Assembly: GCF_945859705.1 (NCBI RefSeq)
Contig: NC_079136.1
Location: 124,152,028 to 124,216,027 of the forward strand
Source of the DNA: Episyrphus balteatus
Lineage: Eukaryota; Arthropoda; Insecta; Diptera; Syrphidae
DNA: 64,000 nucleotides
Reading direction: 5' to 3'
How positions within the stretch are numbered: the first letter of the stretch is position 1; every line of letters begins with the position of its first letter. Positions 49,293 to 60,590 of this stretch are shown here, piece after piece. Made by a program: the position numbers and the translations under genes. The notes beneath the pieces were generated by a model. It did not search any database and was not told the origin of the DNA. It saw nothing but the letters and a program-made list of their open reading frames with translations.

Positions 49293-49846
49293 CAGTGAAA
49301 AAGGGGTATGCCTCGGAATGAATTCTAATAATAATATTTTTTTTGCTTAATATCTTCGTTTTGGCATTCTATAACTTACCTCAAAAATCTCATTTTCGGA
49401 GGTCGTGATTTTTAAGGCCAAACCACAATGGTATTATATAAACATATGATACATGATTTCAGAGATATGTTTTTGTTATAATTGTTAATGATTAATGGAT
49501 ATAAAAGCCTTCATGCAAAATTTGGTTACTCTACCATAATTTTTAAAGGTTTTTTGGTAGTAAGTTTGCAAGTGTTTTGATAATATAGGTTGAAAGATGA
49601 AAAAGAGTTAAAACTTTTTTTTAGAGACGTCAGATTTCCTGGATTTTAGTTTTTTTTTCATCATTGAATAATACCATTGTCTATTATTGCTTATTTCCAA
49701 AATCTTAATTTTGTGGTTTGGCCTTAAAAATCACGACCTCCGAAAATGAGATTTTTGAGGTAAGTTATAGAATGCCAAAACGAAGATATTAAGCAAAAAA
49801 AATATTATTATTAGAATTCATTCCGAGGCATACCCCTTTTTCACTG
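49293..49846. mobile_element. Possible MITE nested at the centre of the foldback
   Basis: CAGTGAAAAAGGGGTATGCC and its exact reverse complement bound this segment, with TA outside each end. CTCGGAATGAAT follows the left end. The tips and parts of the interior (ACATATGATACATGATTTCA; GACGTCAGATT) resemble the foldback at 18042-19536, suggesting a related Tc1/mariner-type MITE. Because the arms continue outward as an inverted repeat, the boundary is inferred from that resemblance. Confidence 0.55.
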
Positions 49847-49980
49847 TATTTGACTGTACTATTACTCCTGCACAGACAATGATACTATAGTTGAACTTAA
49901 TTCTTAAAACTATCAAATTCATCCTTGAACTAAAAAAATGTTAAAATTTTTGTGAAATCCATACGTTTGGTGTGGGTGTG

Positions 49981-50275
49981 GCAAAAGAATGCAAAAAGAA
50001 TGCAAAAGAATGCAAAAGAATTCAAAAGAATGCAAAAGAATGCAAAAGAATGCAAAAGAATTCAAAAGAATGCAAAAGAATGCAAAAGAATTCAAAAGAA
50101 TGCAAAAAGAATGCAAAAGAATGCAAAAGAATTCAAAAGAATTCAAAAGAATGCAAATGAATGCAAAAGACTGCAAATGAATGCAAAAGACTGCCAAGGA
50201 ATGCAAATGAATGCAAAAGACTGCCAAGGAATGCAAAGACTGCCAAGGAATGGAAAGATTGCAAAAAGAATGCAA
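49981..50275. repeat. Right GAATGCAAAA array
   Basis: The mirror copy of 48863-49157. It retains the same order of unit variants, including the AATTC and CTGCCAAGG types. Confidence 0.93.
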
Positions 50276-50490
50276 AGACTGCATGCAGTCCCAAAAGACT
50301 GCAATCATTTGAATGCAGTCAATTGATTGGGGAAAAAAAAAGATTGCAATCATTTCATGGAAAATGATTGGTGATTGCAAAATTTGAAGTCTAAGTCTCA
50401 AGTGTAAGTCAATGAATGCAATCTTTTGATTGAAGTCATTAAAGATTGCATTCAAAAAAGATTGCAATCTTTTACAACTCTGAAATGCAT

Positions 50491-53185
50491 TCGGTTCATA
50501 CCAAACCAAAGAGAGAAGAAAATTTTTGTCTTTTGTTTGTAATTTTAGTTCAACAATCAATAAAATAGATATGTACACATTTTATATCTTTATCAAGATA
50601 CGAGGATAAAATTAAATATCTAGGTATACGAGTATACAACAAAGACAAAATGCAATCATGTCGTTTTTCAGTTTGAATGAAGCAATACAAAATGTTTAGA
50701 AATGAAGATGAAGAAGAAGGATTGTTTTGTGTTTGTTCATCTCAGCAGGATTGCAATTATTTGGTATAGAAAATCCATATAGAAAGCACAAAAGAGACAA
50801 TTATTTGTCTGGGGTTGTTAAAAATGGAAGGGAAAATGTCACAAACATTCTTGTAGGTACATTTCGTATTTACTTTTATGAAATAAAAAAAAATAAATGC
50901 AATTTTTTTGGCAAGTTAAATTAATTCTGTAATGTGAACTGCAAAATTAAAAATAAACTATTAGAGATACAAAAATTTTCTATAGCTTATTTGAAAGATA
51001 ATGAAGGATTTTTAAAAATTCCGTCATTTAATAGGGTAAACAGGGGTAAAACGGAAAGATGAAATTTGGGCTAAAATCTAAACGCGAAGTCCTAGAGAAT
51101 TGATTTTTTTTGCTGTAGAAAGATGAGAGTAATTTAAAAATAACTGCATTTAAGAAAATTCTAAAAAATTTTGAAACTAAGCTATAACGTTTTGTTTGAA
51201 CGTTGTACACGTGTTGGGGCTATGACAAAATGATGATTTTGGGTAAAGGACATTTTTTTTTTGACAATTCTAAAGATGCCATGTGAAAGATGAGGGAAAA
51301 AAAATTAGGCGTCTGATATGGATTATTTTCCAAAACTCTGCGTTTCGAAATATGAATTTTTGAAAAACTCCTTGTTTTTTAGGGGTATTTTTGGATAGTT
51401 TTTGAATTTTATCTTTTTTTTGAGCTTTCAAAAAATTTCAAACTTATAAGACATGTAGGTTTTGGCCTTTTGCATACATGTGCAAATTTTGGAAGTGAGT
51501 TTTGACTGAATAACGGAAGAAATAAGTTTTTTAAAAAACGCGTTTTTTTACCGTTTTTAACTGATTTTCATGCTTTTTTATTTTTATCTTTTTTTCTTTA
51601 ACAGATACAGGAATAAAGTATATGGAGTAATGATAGACCATGACCACGACTAAATGTGTGCGAAGTTTTAATTATTTTCGTAAACACAATTTTGAGATAA
51701 CGATAAAATAAAAGCTTAGAATTCAACAGGTTATAACTTTTGACAAAAAGCAGTTAGAAATTTTATAAAACTTTTATGAGCATCCTGATACAATTACCTT
51801 TCATTTGGTATATCACACATAACGGTAGACTAACTACAAGCTACACAATGTTAATTAAAGAAACTTGCGAAAAACCTCAAAACACCAGTGGAGATCTGTT
51901 GCCCCCCGAACAGATACCGGTGTGGGAAGTACCGTAATCTCAGTCTGGAAATTCGACATGGTTGATTTTAAAAAATTCTAACTTCTCTTGTAGGCATCTT
52001 TAAAATGAGATTCATACGTCATATGAAAGGTGAAATAATAAGCTTTCACAAGGTATATTTTTTTTATAGGTTGTCAAACAAAAAAATTGATTCTATAGCC
52101 TGAGAACATAAAAATAAACGTTTTTTTTTTTTTGCTTTTTTTATTGAAATTTGATCGAGTTCAAAAAATTCTAGCTCTTTTTGTAGATGTCTCATAGAAA
52201 TTAACAGACAACCTCTTTTTTTTTTGACTTTCCACCAAACGACGACTATTATTATACCTAAGGAGTTTTTTTTTATAATTTTTTTTTTTACAAAATTTTA
52301 ATACAAAATCCAAAATGTTCATATTTAAAAAAAAAAACGGAAAATTGATCTCTTCTTGAAATTTCGGTATAAATTTTGTTTTTATTTATTTTAAAATTTG
52401 GTGAAGGTTAAATAAATATTTTTATTTAATAAAGAGGTCTAAAAAAAATAAGAAGAGAATTATCTAAAGTGTTCGATAAAAAAAACCGCCATTGTCAAAA
52501 AAAAAAAAAAAAAAATACAGAGTGATTGGAAAAATGATTATTTTACTTAATTGAGATTTCCAAAACAGTCATCTTTCAAAATTGGAAAAATAAAATTTAA
52601 GTTTTTCAAAAAACCTTTTTTTTTTTTAAAAAAAAAATTTTTTCGGGTTCTCAAAAAAAAAAAAATTGTAATCCTTTCAAATACATTAATAAAATTTTAA
52701 CATATCAATTTTTCGGCCGCCCCCATTTTTCACAACCATTTTTGTCAAAAGCTGTGTGAAGTAAAAATTTTAATGAATGGTCAAAATTGATCCACTAATA
52801 TGGTAACCTTTTAGGAAAAAATTTTAAAATTTGCCTGAAAACTCTTTAACTAAGGCTTCATCATTAATTCCTATTCTTTACAATGAAATCATATAATTGT
52901 TATTCCAAATATATCAAAATTCATGAATTATGATTTATTTTTGTGTTCGGCAATCATTTTTTTTTTTTTTGTAAAATTAAAAAATTAATTCCATCAATTC
53001 TTTTGTGCCAAAATAATATTCAAAGCCGTATTCGACTCTAATTAGAATACTTCTTTTTGAAAATCATGCAACGAAAAAATTTATAGTTACCTTACATATT
53101 AATCCATTCAAGGATTCAATGTGAAAAAATAACAAAAAGAAAATTATACACTAAAAATTGAAATACAGAAGAACTAATATTTTTA
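50491..53185. repeat. Decayed repeats related to 58740-60590 in inverted orientation
   Basis: The stretch 50940-51080 (TTAAAAATAAACTATTAGAG; AATAGGGTAAACAGGGGTAA) resembles the reverse complement of 60400-60570. ATTTTTTTTATAGGTTGTCA (52058) resembles the reverse complement of 59118-59140. The rest is AT-rich with A/T runs. No gene is supported. Confidence 0.5.
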
Positions 53186-53187
53186 TA

Positions 53188-53693
53188 CAGGGTGTTCTAA
53201 ATGTGTAGATAATTTTTATTTTAGTGAAATTCATAAATATTAAATTTCAAACTTTAAATAATCAAAATCACTGGAAAAAAACAACATTAAAAAAATTAAC
53301 TACCAATTACGTTCGCTAAACTTGAAAAAAAAAAACTGATGCATCTTACTTACACTTAACAATCATCCTAAGTCAATTCTATTGTTTATGTTTTTTCTTT
53401 TACAAATTCTTCGAATCAAAAATATGAAATCTTTCATTATAGTAGTAGTAGTTTCAATGAACGATTTGTTGGTCACTGTGGCGTATGCGTAACATTTTTT
53501 ACTTGGTATTATTTTTCGACCAAATAAAAACACATTTTCAACCAACGAATTTGGGCGACTGGTATTTATTTGTAATATGAACTGAAAATCACTATAATAA
53601 GTTCATTGTTTTTGTATTGGTTAGTAAAAAAAATTGTCAAGCTGGGGGGGGGGACTGAACATACTTTGTATCAACTGATTCCATTACACCCTG
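53188..53693. mobile_element. Putative MITE with CAGGGTGT ends
   Basis: CAGGGTGT at 53188 faces ACACCCTG ending at 53693, each with TA outside (53186-53187, 53694-53695). A TA duplication with CAGGGTGT ends fits Tc1/mariner-type MITEs. The inverted repeat is short, so this could be coincidental, though CAGGGTG ends also occur at 30135. Confidence 0.5.
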
Positions 53694-53695
53694 TA

Positions 53696-54315
53696 GTGTT
53701 AGTTTTTCTTCTACATATCTACTCTCTCTTTCCACCCGTGTATACCATTGCCATTCACTTTTCCTGATTTACCAAAAAGTATTTATAAAAATTAAATGTC
53801 TTCATCTAGTTCTTTCCGTTATTCGCTTTTCTCATTTATCCTTTTTTCTGTGTTATTATATAAAATTTTGTTTTCTTTCTTTTTTTGCCTTCAATTGTTA
53901 TTACGTATATTTTTTTTTTCTTTCTTTTTTTACAGAATATTCCTCTTGTTGTCGTCGCAGTTGTTGTTTGATAAAAGAAAATTGTATATATATATTTTTT
54001 TTTTGCAAAATCATTTTCAATCTCGTCCTGTGAGCTGTCAGTGTGAAACGTAGAAAACGACGGCGTCGAAAAATAAAAAAATATTCCGATACAAAGAGAT
54101 GGGTAGGGCCAGAATAGAGAGCCTCACAAAAACCATCTCATACCTACTCTCGAGGTACAAATCTACTCAACAACAAAATATTTTCCCTATTTTTCATTCA
54201 TTTGAATGGAGAGCAATGAGTTAAAATTTATCTTTACCTCTCTTTTTCTACTTTTCCTCACTTTTTTTTCCTCTAGGTACTCTAGGAAAGGTACCTTACC
54301 AACTTTTCGTCGTCG
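53696..54315. other. Unique spacer
   Basis: Pyrimidine-rich (53800-53960), then moderately complex. No gene. Confidence 0.5.
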
Positions 54316-55171
54316 CACACAGGAGTATTCGACCTCAAAATCCGGTCAAAAATATTTTTAATGTTTTTCTTATTGGAATTGGCCTTAAACATTATTTTAA
54401 AACTTATAATGCATTAAAAAGTTACACTGAAAAAAATTTTCGGGTTAATTAAAAAAAAAAAATTAAGTAAGTTTTTTTTCAATTTTATTTAATTCATTAC
54501 TATAACTAATTTCTACATGAAATTTTCAAATATTGTTCATATTAAAGGTTAAAGAAAACAAAAATTTGAAAATAAGTAGTTTTTCTAAGCAACTAAAGGC
54601 AATTTGACTAAAAATACCTCAAGACTAAAAAACCCTATTAAAGAAAAAGGTGGAAACATGTGGAAATTTTTTTTTTGTGCATGAGATGACAAAGATGTAC
54701 AGTTAAATATATAAGAAAAATTTTTGCCCGATCATACCCGAGACTATAACAAAAACACTTTTTTTTCTACCGGAAATTTCCTAAATTTTCTCCTTTTTCT
54801 ATGCACTCTTGTCATTTCAATTTTTAATATATTTTCAATAAAATATATGGAAATTTCTGTATATACATAAAGTACATACCTTGACCTTGGACATGCATCA
54901 AAAATTTTTCACAATATTATCACAAATCACAAAAAAAACAGACTGCAGTGTTAATGATTAAAAAACAAAATAAGCTTTTGTGGCCTGAGCTTATAAAATC
55001 GACCAGATTTAGACTAAGATCTTGGGAAACCGGGGGTCAACAGTTATTATTTGAAACCGGTTTTAGTTAGCATGGGTATTGAGGAATGCAAAAAGCAAAA
55101 AATAACGGGTCGAATGCAATTTTTTTTGTTTTCACTTATGACCGGATTTTGGGGTTGAATACTCCTCTGTG
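54316..55171. mobile_element. Transposon-like element with ~35-bp terminal inverted repeats, 856 bp
   Basis: The left end is CACACAGGAGTATTCGACCT; the right end (opposite strand) is CACAGAGGAGTATTCAACCC. Both continue with CAAAATCCGGTCA. CGTCG lies outside both ends. Class uncertain; no transposase seen. Confidence 0.75.
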
Positions 55172-55319
55172 CGTCGTTTAGAAAATATACACACAGCTCG
55201 AGATTCGGTTTAATACATCATTAATTTAAGCCGACAGAGCGATGCCAAACAGTGTACTCTTCTTCAATTGGAAAAAGGAATCCCCGACGAAGTCAAAGGA
55301 GGATTTGGCAGGATATAGT

Positions 55320-55784
55320 AGGGATGGCGGTTGTTAGTGCAAAAACCGGTTTTCGGTTTTTCCGTTTTTTTTTGTGTTTCGATTAAACCGGCCAGTTTAA
55401 AACCCGGCCAAAAAAACTGTTTTTGTAAAAAAAAAATTTAACTTAAATTGTCAACCAAAAAAAAAAAAACTTTTCGAAGAAAATCCCTAAGCAAAGCTTT
55501 TTTTAGTTTGCTGTTGTTATAAGAGATTTTAACTCACTCTCAGGAGGAGTTTTGAGGAATTTTTTAAGCTAAATATGAATGAAAATTTATAATTACATCG
55601 TTAGTTGAGAGAGGAAATGAAAGTTTTGAGGGTTTTCAGTTTTTTTGTCTCGTCGGATCTTTTTTTTTTGTTTGACGTTTTTTTTTCGGTTTTCGGGAGG
55701 ACAAAAAAACCGAAAAAAACAGGTTGATCGAATCAAAAAAAAAAACCAAAACCGATTAAAACCGGCCGGTTTTCCCCATCCCTA
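55320..55784. mobile_element. hAT MITE with TAGGGATGG ends, 465 bp
   Basis: It starts TAGGGATGG and ends CCATCCCTA. The flanks GGATATAG (55312-55319) and GGATATAA (55785-55792) match at 7 of 8. The subterminal regions are rich in AACCGG and CCGGTTTT words in inverted orientation (55342-55420, 55735-55775). TAGGGATG ends with 8-bp duplications are known for hAT elements. Confidence 0.85.
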
Positions 55785-55792
55785 GGATATAA

Positions 55793-57214
55793 ATGTAGCT
55801 TAGCTGATACAACCGACGACCATAGTATAAAACTGAGATTGATTCAAACATTGACGGCGTGTTGTATCTCCTCGTCGTCCTTGTTCTTCTTATCATGATG
55901 CAATTTCTGATTTCTTCTTCTGTGCTTCCGCATTTGAGAAGATCCAATTCAGCATGAAAAACCATTTTGAACTAGCGCACATCCAATTCATCTACATTTC
56001 CCACAATCACTCTCAAATCTCGACTAGCTTGGACCATCTGAAAAGCTGCAACTACCTCAATACCAATCTGAAATAATGTAACGAAACGATTTCTCGAAGA
56101 GCCAAGCTATGAGGTAGAAATTTGCTTTTGATTATTTGTAAACAAATTACATTGATTATTGCATACATCCGGGGGCAAGCAAAAAGGATTGATATATATT
56201 CTATTCGAAGATATAGGATCCTATACTTTGCTTTGATGGACACCTTTATGGAGATATATGGAGAGTTGCATGCAACTCATATCTTTTTGTAATATAGAAA
56301 CAGAAAGAGAGAGAGATAATATCCTCGATTAGAACACTCTGGAGTTGTGAGCAATTTTAAACAAAATTTCTTAGTAAATCATACATTTCTAGATGTAAAT
56401 AAATGAGAGGAAGAGAGAGAGAGTTACATAATCTTTGCATTTATAACACGTCTTCTGTCAAAGGACATATTATTACCCAGATGAAATTTTAATTTTAGAT
56501 CAAAAATTGATATATTTTCATATATCAGAAATGTATAGATTTGAATTTAAGTTTCTTCAATATTCATATTCAATGAGGATTAGGTATGTAGTTGAATTGA
56601 TGAAATTTGAATGAAATTGAATACAGAAATACAAGACAGATAATTGTGTTCGACAAGTTTATGTTGTTTCTGGTTCTCGGTGTTCATTAAAAGATTTTTT
56701 AAATTTTTAACGCCGGAAAGTATGCAAAAGTATAAATTTAAGCTTTTCCTCATTTGTCCAGTCATCACTTCTTAGTTGCTTATCATATTTTGATAAATGA
56801 GGTGTATTGTTAAATGTTATTACTGTCTGCTTTTTATAGACAATATTTTAGGTTTTTTTTTTGAGCGAAAAAACTTTTAAATACAGAATCTTCTGTTAGA
56901 AGAACTCGTTATAGACTTAGCAACCTACCCAGAAATTTCGTTAGGTATAAGCATCACTCACAGTGGCCAAATTTTTCTTAAACTATCTGCAATCAATATA
57001 TTTCGCGTTTGCTAAAAATCAAAAAAAAATTAATTTATTTATACTTTGTTTTCCATGACCAATTAAACCCTTTAAATGCTTGAAAAAAGTAGTTGTCTGT
57101 TACGTCGGTTTACGGACGATAATTGTACGTGAAAATGTCATAAGAAAACAGGTTGTTTGTTTTTTCTAAAAAAAATTATCTAAAACAATTTATTTATTTG
57201 TCAACTTTCTTGTA
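55793..57214. other. Unique non-coding island
   Basis: Complex DNA at 55800-56800 with GA tracts (56296-56317, 56407-56423) and no supported exon. AT-rich towards 57200. Confidence 0.5.
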
Positions 57215-57216
57215 TA

Positions 57217-58705
57217 GTAGAGTAACTAAAGCAAATTATTAGGGAACCCGGCCGAACAGCTCTGATCTTAACGATTTTTTTTTTTCAAACGTAGGTAATT
57301 AAAAATACTTTAAAGTCTATAGATTAAAAATTGCCGATGTTGCCGTATTGTTTTTTAAAATTAAAATTGAATTTTTTTTTCAACAAAACCATTTTTTTTG
57401 CTTAAATTTCATAAAACAAATGATGGCAAAAGATTCTCTAGGGAATTTAAGGAAAATAATATAAAGTAGTAAGGGACAATCTTCCATCGTTTAAGCGATA
57501 AATGCAATTTTCTAACATTCTGACTTCAAACACAAAAAAAATATTTTGAAAACAACGGCAACACCTACAATATTTTAAAATACATTTCTAAAAAGCCAGA
57601 AGCTCATTCTTATCTCTTAAATTTAAATCTACTAAATTTAATTAAGAGTTTTTGAAAAACTTCAAACTCAGAATTTAAAAAACAAATGTTAATAAAAAAA
57701 TTTAAAATGACTTTTTTCCAAACTTTTTCTAAAAAAATGTGAATTTATTTTAAAAAAATTTTTGGCCATAAATACTATTAGTTAAATTCCGAAGCAGAAA
57801 AGTTAATATATATCACACTTAATTAAAAATTACTTCAATTTCAATGGGTTTTTTTTTACTAAAAACTGAAAAAATAATTAATTTTCTCAAAGATTTTGGT
57901 AAATAAGAACTTTAAATTTTTGCTTTTAACTTTCAACAGTAAGAGTTATTAAATGAATAAAAAATAATTTTTTTGTGTTGATGTTGAACATTAAAAAAAA
58001 ATAAGTTAAATTTTTTTTCAAAACTTTTATTAAAAAAAGTTCTTCGAAAATGAAATACTTTTTAATATTTTTCATAAACCGTAATACATATTGACATTTC
58101 CTTTGTTAATTTCAAATCATAATAAATGTGGCCAAAAAAATTGAAAATAAATGCATTTTATGTTACGAACAAGTTTAAAAAACGACATGTTAAAATTTTT
58201 TCAAAAAAATTTTTTTTTCAAAAATCTGAATTCAGTTACCATTATTTCAAAAGCCCTTAATTCAATTAACTTAATTTTAATTTTACAAATATGACTAGGC
58301 TTCTAGCTTTTTAAAAATGTATATTTTAATATTGTAGGTGTTGCCGTTGTGTTCAAATATTTTTTTTTGTGTTTGAAGTCAATTAATAAGAAAAGTGCAT
58401 CTATCGCTTGAACGATGGAAGATTGTCTCTCACTCCCCTATATTTTTATTCCTTGAATTGCCTAGACAATCTTTTGGCTTTATTAAATTTATGAAATTTA
58501 AGAAAAATTTTTGAAAAAATAATTTTTTTGTTCACAAAAATCTTCAATTAAATTTAAAAAATCAAAACGGCAACACCGGCAATTTTTAATCTATAGACTT
58601 TAAAGTATTTTTAATTACCTACGTTTAAAAAAAAAGATCATCAAAATCTAAGCTGTTCGGCCGGGTTCCCTAATATTGCCAATTTTTGAGCTTTAGTTAC
58701 TCCAC
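57217..58705. mobile_element. 1.5-kb element with long terminal inverted repeats, copy 2 (inverted)
   Basis: The left end GTAGAGTAACTAAAGC and right end (opposite strand) GTGGAGTAACTAAAGC are the swapped ends of copy 1 at 9690-11199. TA lies outside both (57215-57216, 58706-58707). Landmarks shared in reverse order include GGCAACACCTACAATATT and GGACAATCTTCCAT. Length is 1489 bp against 1510 in copy 1. Confidence 0.88.
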
Positions 58706-58707
58706 TA

Positions 58708-59374
58708 GTAAAAAATTTAAAAAATAATAAATATAAATCTCAGGTATAGTAAAGTACTTAAGCTAAAGATTAAGACCTTACATATTTATATCTGTATGTT
58801 TTGTAGAAAAACGGAATAACTTTTTGAATCCAATCATAATTTGCAAGAAAAAGCTAAAAAAAGCTACTTTTTTTTCTTTTCTCATTAGGTACATGTATCA
58901 ATTGTGTTTATATGTATATGAAAAGCTTAAAAAAAAGGTATACAAATAGTTTATTGAAAACTAGCATTTTTCATGAAAAAAATTAAAAAATCAATTTATT
59001 TTCTTCTAACACCATTAAATCCATTTTTTTTTTATATAAATTTTATACCATCTGAAAGCCTATTGTTTCAGCTCAAAATATTGATATCAACCATGTCTGT
59101 ACGACATCTATGAAAAGATGTATGACAACCTATAATAAATTTGTTACCTTCTGAAATCTTATATTATTTCAACTTTTATATGACGCTGCAATCATATTTC
59201 TACAATGCCTACAAAAGAAGTAAGAATTTTTTAAAGCCAACCGTGTCGAATATTCAAACTGAGATTACGATTTTTTGCACATGCATGCGCATTGCGCATG
59301 GCCATAAACTATACATATGTCCTATAATTTTGAGATTTTTTGAAAGTTCAAAAAAATTGCTAAAAATAATAAAA
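58708..59374. repeat. Decayed repeat stretch
   Basis: Shares fragments with 51860-52080 in inverse orientation (TGTATGACAACCTATAATAA). No gene is supported in the frame at 59141-59434. Confidence 0.45.
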
Positions 59375-60082
59375 TGCACGACTGGGGTCGCACGTACTTG
59401 CTCTTGTAGTTCAAAGTATCGTTATCTTAAATAGCTATTGGAAATTTAAGATTTTGTTTAGTGTCGAGAAAAAAAAATCAAAAAAAAAAAAATTGTAAGT
59501 TAAAAAACTAAAAAAAAAAATTTTTTCAAAAACTTTTTTATTTTTGACACTTCAAAATTATGTCTGTAAATTTTGAATAAAATTAACTCATGTTTTGATG
59601 AAATATATGAACTTAAAAAATATGTTAATTTTTGAAAAACGGCAACGCCATATTTCCGTTCTCCGCATTTTTGGAGAAAAACTAAAAACGCAGTTTTGTA
59701 AGAATCAATGGGAGTATTACCTACACCAAATTTAATCAAAATCGTTAGAGCCGTTTTCGAGAAATTTGCAATACCTCGAAAAATTTATATGGGAGATATG
59801 CGTTTAAAAGGAGATATTAGAAAAATAAAAAAAACGGGTCTAGGGAATTACGTAAAAATCATCTGTACCAAGTTTCAAGCAAATCCATCCATTCGTTTAT
59901 GCCCTAGCTCGATGTACAGATGGACGCACAGACGCATACACGCACAGAGGCACAGACCGATGGACGGCATGACGAAAACCACTTTTTTGATCTTCTCCAT
60001 CATCGTAATGTTGATTTTGATTAAAACCTCGATTTTTTTTTTCTACACGAAACCAATACTTGCCCTATAGAGCAAGTAAAAA
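59375..60082 (+). repeat. Hairpin-tail dispersed family, second copy
   Basis: TGCACGACTGGGGTCGCACG then TACTTGCTCTT at the start; ACTTGCCCTATAGAGCAAGT then AAAAAA at the end. Internal ACAGATGGACGCACAGACGC, CACTTTTTTGATCTTCTCCA and TCATCGTAATGTTG correspond to 31370-31450. The frame crossing the middle is a repeat artefact. Confidence 0.8.
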
Positions 60083-60590
60083 ACCACTCGAAGATACTCT
60101 TAAAAAGTAGGTGTTTTTCAAAAATTCATATTTTGGAATTCAGAGACTTAAAAAATCCGTGTTAGACCCCTCATTTTTTTTTCATTAGGTATCTTTTGAA
60201 TGGAATTTTTCAAACTGTCAAAAAAATTTCCCCTGTCTATAATTACTACTTTTTCAAAAGTCTACCAAGTGTTTTAGTTAAAAAAAAAAAAAATTGTAAT
60301 ATTTTTGATTTTTTTTTTAGAATTTTTTCAATACCTTTATAAGCTTTAAAATAAATTTATCTATCGATTAAAAAAAAAATGCAACTTTCTACATCGTCGC
60401 GTTTAGAAAATAGCCAATATTTCGCAATTTTATTTTACCCCTATTTACCCTATTTAATGATTGAATTTTTCAAAACCCTTCATTAATATATTCACTTTTA
60501 GGTTATTATCTTTTAAATAAGCTACAGAAGATTTTTGTGTCTCTAATATAGTGTATTTTTAATTTTGAATTGAAATTTTCGCCGCACTTC
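60083..60590. repeat. Decayed repeat, inverse of 50940-51080
   Basis: TTACCCCTATTTACCCTATT (60436) and the ATTCACTTTTAGGTTATTAT text up to 60570 mirror the 50.9-51.1 kb stretch. Confidence 0.5.

Larger units (their letters stand above)
48646..50482. mobile_element. hAT-like foldback transposon with satellite arms, 1837 bp
   Basis: The left end is CAGGCTTGTAAAAGAATGCA; the right end (opposite strand) is CAGAGTTGTAAAAGATTGCA. A perfect 8-bp duplication AAATGCAT lies at 48638-48645 and 50483-50490, diagnostic of hAT. Arms of ~700 bp (about 48722-49427 and 49713-50412) are reverse complements. The minisatellite and its flanks translate identically from both arms over at least 480 bp. The outer 70-80 bp of the two ends have clearly diverged. 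No transposase; the Lys-rich and Phe-rich frames are products of the array. Confidence 0.93.

Noticed and set aside
59708..60070. Protein with RWTHRRIHAQRHR-type segment (also 24366-24551)
   Set aside because: The GACGCACAG tract is a constant part of a dispersed non-coding repeat family, present in both strands' copies.
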